In this document: positions 5,800-7,086 of the stretch, piece by piece
Layout: every line of letters starts with the position of its first letter
Position numbering within the stretch: the stretch's first letter is position 1
Source of the DNA: Bacteroidales bacterium
GTDB lineage: Bacteria > Bacteroidota > Bacteroidia > Bacteroidales > JAADJA01
Reading direction: 5' to 3'
DNA: 7,086 nt
Assembly (NCBI GenBank): GCA_029934735.1
Contig: JAOZLR010000134.1
Location: 1 to 7,086, forward strand
Notes under the pieces: model-generated
The model's input: the letters and a program-made list of their open reading frames with translations, nothing else
Told to the model about the DNA's origin: nothing
Databases searched by the model: none
Translations under genes and position numbers: made by a program

Positions 5800-6774
5800 T
5801 TAAATCTCAATCTTCCAACTGTTATCCATACGAAATCCGCGCAGCAATTCATCTGTTTTCATTCTCTTTTTACCTGAAACTTGAATATCTGTTATATTAA
5901 TGTATCCATCTTTCCCTGAAATTCTGATATAGCTCTTCCCGTCAGTTGTCAACATTTTAGGCTTTATCAGCTCGCTTTCTTCTACCTTTGTTGCCTTGAA
6001 AATTTTTACAAAATACTTATCTCCTGTCGGAGAAACCAATTCAGTAGAAGCTCCGGGATAAGGGCTTAATCCTCTTATAAAATTATAAATTGAAGAGACA
6101 TCATCATTCCAATTAATAATGCAATCATCCTTAAAAATTTTAGGAGCAGGTCGTGGCACTCTATTATCAACCTCTATATTCTGCTGATCAATTAAAGTAA
6201 AATTTCCACTTACAATCTTACTAACTGTCTTGAGTACCAATCCGGCACCAGTTTCCATTAATCTGTCGTGTAATTCTCCGGCTGTTTCCTCGTCTCCTAT
6301 CATAACCTTTTCCCACAAAATAACCTTGCCAGTATCTATCTCTCTGTCAATAAAAAAAGTTGTAACACCCGTCACATTCTCACCGTTAATAACAGCCCAA
6401 TTTATGGGAGCAGCCCCGCGATACTGTGGCAACAATGAAGCATGCAAATTAAAAGTGCCTTTCAGCGGCAAAGTCCAGACAACCTCAGGTAACATCCGAA
6501 AAGCAACCACAACCTGTAAGTCAGGTTTCAATAATCTCAGTTCATCCAGAAAGTCCTTATCTTTCAATTTCTCAGGTTGCAATATTCCTATCCCTTTATC
6601 AAGTGCGTATTTCTTAACAGGCGAGATCGAAAGTTTTCTTCCTCTGCCAGCCTGTCTGTCGGGAGCAGTTACAACAGCTATTACATTATATCCATTTCGA
6701 ACAAGTATATCAAGGGAAGCCACTGCAAAATCCGGTGTTCCCATTAATACAATTCTGACATCCTTTTTATCCAT
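5800..6774 (-). CDS. fmt: methionyl-tRNA formyltransferase
   Basis: Transfers a formyl group from 10-formyltetrahydrofolate to methionine on initiator tRNA, allowing bacterial translation initiation; cytoplasmic. With the start at 6774 the protein has 324 residues, close to the usual 310-325. The N-terminal Rossmann-like catalytic domain opens with RIVLMGTPDFAV (7-18). The loop PDRQAGRGRKL (38-48) corresponds to the tRNA-contacting loop of the E. coli enzyme. FNLHASLLPQYRGAAPINWA carries Asn109 and His111, and EIDTGKVI carries Asp147, matching the catalytic Asn/His/Asp triad. The C-terminal domain (about 205-324) includes NFIRGLSPYPGA. Two upstream in-frame starts exist: ATG at 6783 and TTG at 6792. 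The TTG lies inside the -7 promoter element and the ATG lies about where transcription should start, so I prefer 6774. It stands alone, without the def or rsmB neighbours seen in some other bacteria. Confidence 0.95.
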   Translation of the reverse strand: MDKKDVRIVLMGTPDFAVASLDILVRNGYNVIAVVTAPDRQAGRGRKLSISPVKKYALDKGIGILQPEKLKDKDFLDELRLLKPDLQVVVAFRMLPEVVWTLPLKGTFNLHASLLPQYRGAAPINWAVINGENVTGVTTFFIDREIDTGKVILWEKVMIGDEETAGELHDRLMETGAGLVLKTVSKIVSGNFTLIDQQNIEVDNRVPRPAPKIFKDDCIINWNDDVSSIYNFIRGLSPYPGASTELVSPTGDKYFVKIFKATKVEESELIKPKMLTTDGKSYIRISGKDGYINITDIQVSGKKRMKTDELLRGFRMDNSWKIEI

Positions 6775-6789
6775 CTGTTCCATATTTTG

Positions 6790-6797
6790 CAAAAGTA
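6790..6797 (-). promoter_or_regulatory. candidate -7 promoter element for fmt
   Basis: On the minus strand TACTTTTG (complement of 6790-6797) matches TAnnTTTG and is followed by C, the same octamer as at 186-193 before aconitase. No TTG is found 19-21 bases upstream, so the -33 element is weak. Transcription would begin near 6783, leaving only about 10 bases before the preferred fmt ATG at 6774. Confidence 0.5.
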
Positions 6798-6850
6798 GTA
6801 TTTATTGGGGATTTGCTTGGGTTGTTCAAAAAGGTGTTAATCCAGTAAAT

Positions 6851-6921
6851 GTCAGGTTGAGCGTAATAGAAACATAATTCATAATGAGGTTAATACATTT
6901 TTCGACTCCGCTCAAAATGAC
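6851..6921. repeat. imperfect inverted repeat of GTCA..TTGAGCG type
   Basis: The left arm (6851-6872) begins GTCAGGTTGAGCG and ends GAAA. The right arm (6900-6921) read on the minus strand begins GTCATTTTGAGCGGAGTCG and ends AAA. They match at 17 of 22 positions around a 27-base centre. From recall, sequences of the form GTCAnnTTGAGCGnAGTCGAAA are frequent intergenic repeats in Bacteroidetes, often in inverted pairs. The left arm appears the more decayed. There is no coding content. Confidence 0.75.
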
Positions 6922-6928
6922 CATAGGG

Positions 6929-6944
6929 TTGGCTTCCTGGCCAA
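6929..6944. repeat. small hairpin TTGGC/GCCAA
   Basis: TTGGC (6929-6933) and GCCAA (6940-6944) form a perfect 5-bp stem with a six-base loop, flanked by GGG (6926-6928) and CCC (6948-6950), which could extend it past a bulge. It lies between the inverted repeat and the nested hairpins. The function is unknown. Confidence 0.4.
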
Positions 6945-6952
6945 GCACCCAA

Positions 6953-7014
6953 TTACCCACGGCAGGGTAAAACTTTGATAAAAAAATGGGTTCTACTACC
7001 ATTTTAGTGGGTAA
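6953..7014. repeat. nested, mutually exclusive hairpins
   Basis: TTACCCAC (6953-6960) is the exact complement of GTGGGTAA (7007-7014), which could close a 62-base structure. Its first six bases can instead pair locally with GGGTAA (6965-6970). Inside the long structure AAAATGG (6983-6989) pairs perfectly with CCATTTT (6999-7005). No gene is attached in the window. It may be the end of a mobile element, or a leader or 3' structure of a gene to the right. Confidence 0.55.
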
Positions 7015-7051
7015 ATATTATTTTTCAGTCTATTTAAAATAACCTTATGGT

Positions 7052-7086
7052 AATGCGAGAATGCTTCAATGCAAGAATGCTTGAAT
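7052..7086. repeat. octamer-based 16-bp tandem repeat, truncated by window edge
   Basis: AATGCGAGAATGCTTC (7052-7067) is followed by AATGCAAGAATGCTTG (7068-7083), a 14/16 match, and then AAT at the window end. Each 16-mer splits into two octamers that begin AATGC and end in three varying bases (GAG, TTC, AAG, TTG). The array probably continues to the right. Confidence 0.8.

Noticed and set aside
6230..6877. Plus-strand 215-codon frame opposite fmt
   Set aside because: It is antisense to the conserved catalytic region of fmt and ends in the inverted repeat; no recognisable domain and a serine/threonine-rich composition typical of a shadow.

Overview
The window looks like a chromosomal housekeeping stretch from a Bacteroidetes (Bacteroidota) genome, probably a Bacteroidales/Marinilabiliales-like marine or anaerobic lineage. 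Three things point there: promoter elements of the Bacteroidetes type (TAnnTTTG at -7, with TTG 19 bases upstream in the best case), protein sequences that read like Bacteroidetes homologues, and AT-rich gene-poor spacers filled with small palindromic and tandem repeats. No phage, plasmid, CRISPR or defence genes are visible.

Layout. Bases 1-78 are a 13-bp tandem repeat cut by the window edge. A long untranslated leader follows, then a complete mitochondrial-type aconitase gene (399-2663, +). A 585-base spacer (2664-3248) holds a four-hairpin symmetric palindromic element and two exact copies of an 18-bp sequence. A complete RecQ-family helicase (3249-5153, +, TTG start) converges on a 90-residue HU-type DNA-binding protein (5244-5516, -); a hairpin between them can act as a terminator in both directions. 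HU has a textbook promoter (5547-5576). Further right is methionyl-tRNA formyltransferase (5800-6774, -). The last 300 bases contain no gene but hold an imperfect inverted repeat, nested hairpins and an octamer-based tandem repeat cut by the right edge.

The genes do not form an operon or a shared pathway. They serve the TCA cycle (aconitase), DNA repair and recombination (RecQ), nucleoid architecture (HU) and initiator-tRNA formylation (Fmt). Each appears to be transcribed on its own. I found no convincing new multi-gene system. The items most worth a second look are the palindromic element at 2839-2972, the unusual RecQ domain order with its zinc site near the C-terminus, the mutually exclusive hairpins at 6953-7014, and the repeated TTTGTTAATA boxes around the HU promoter.
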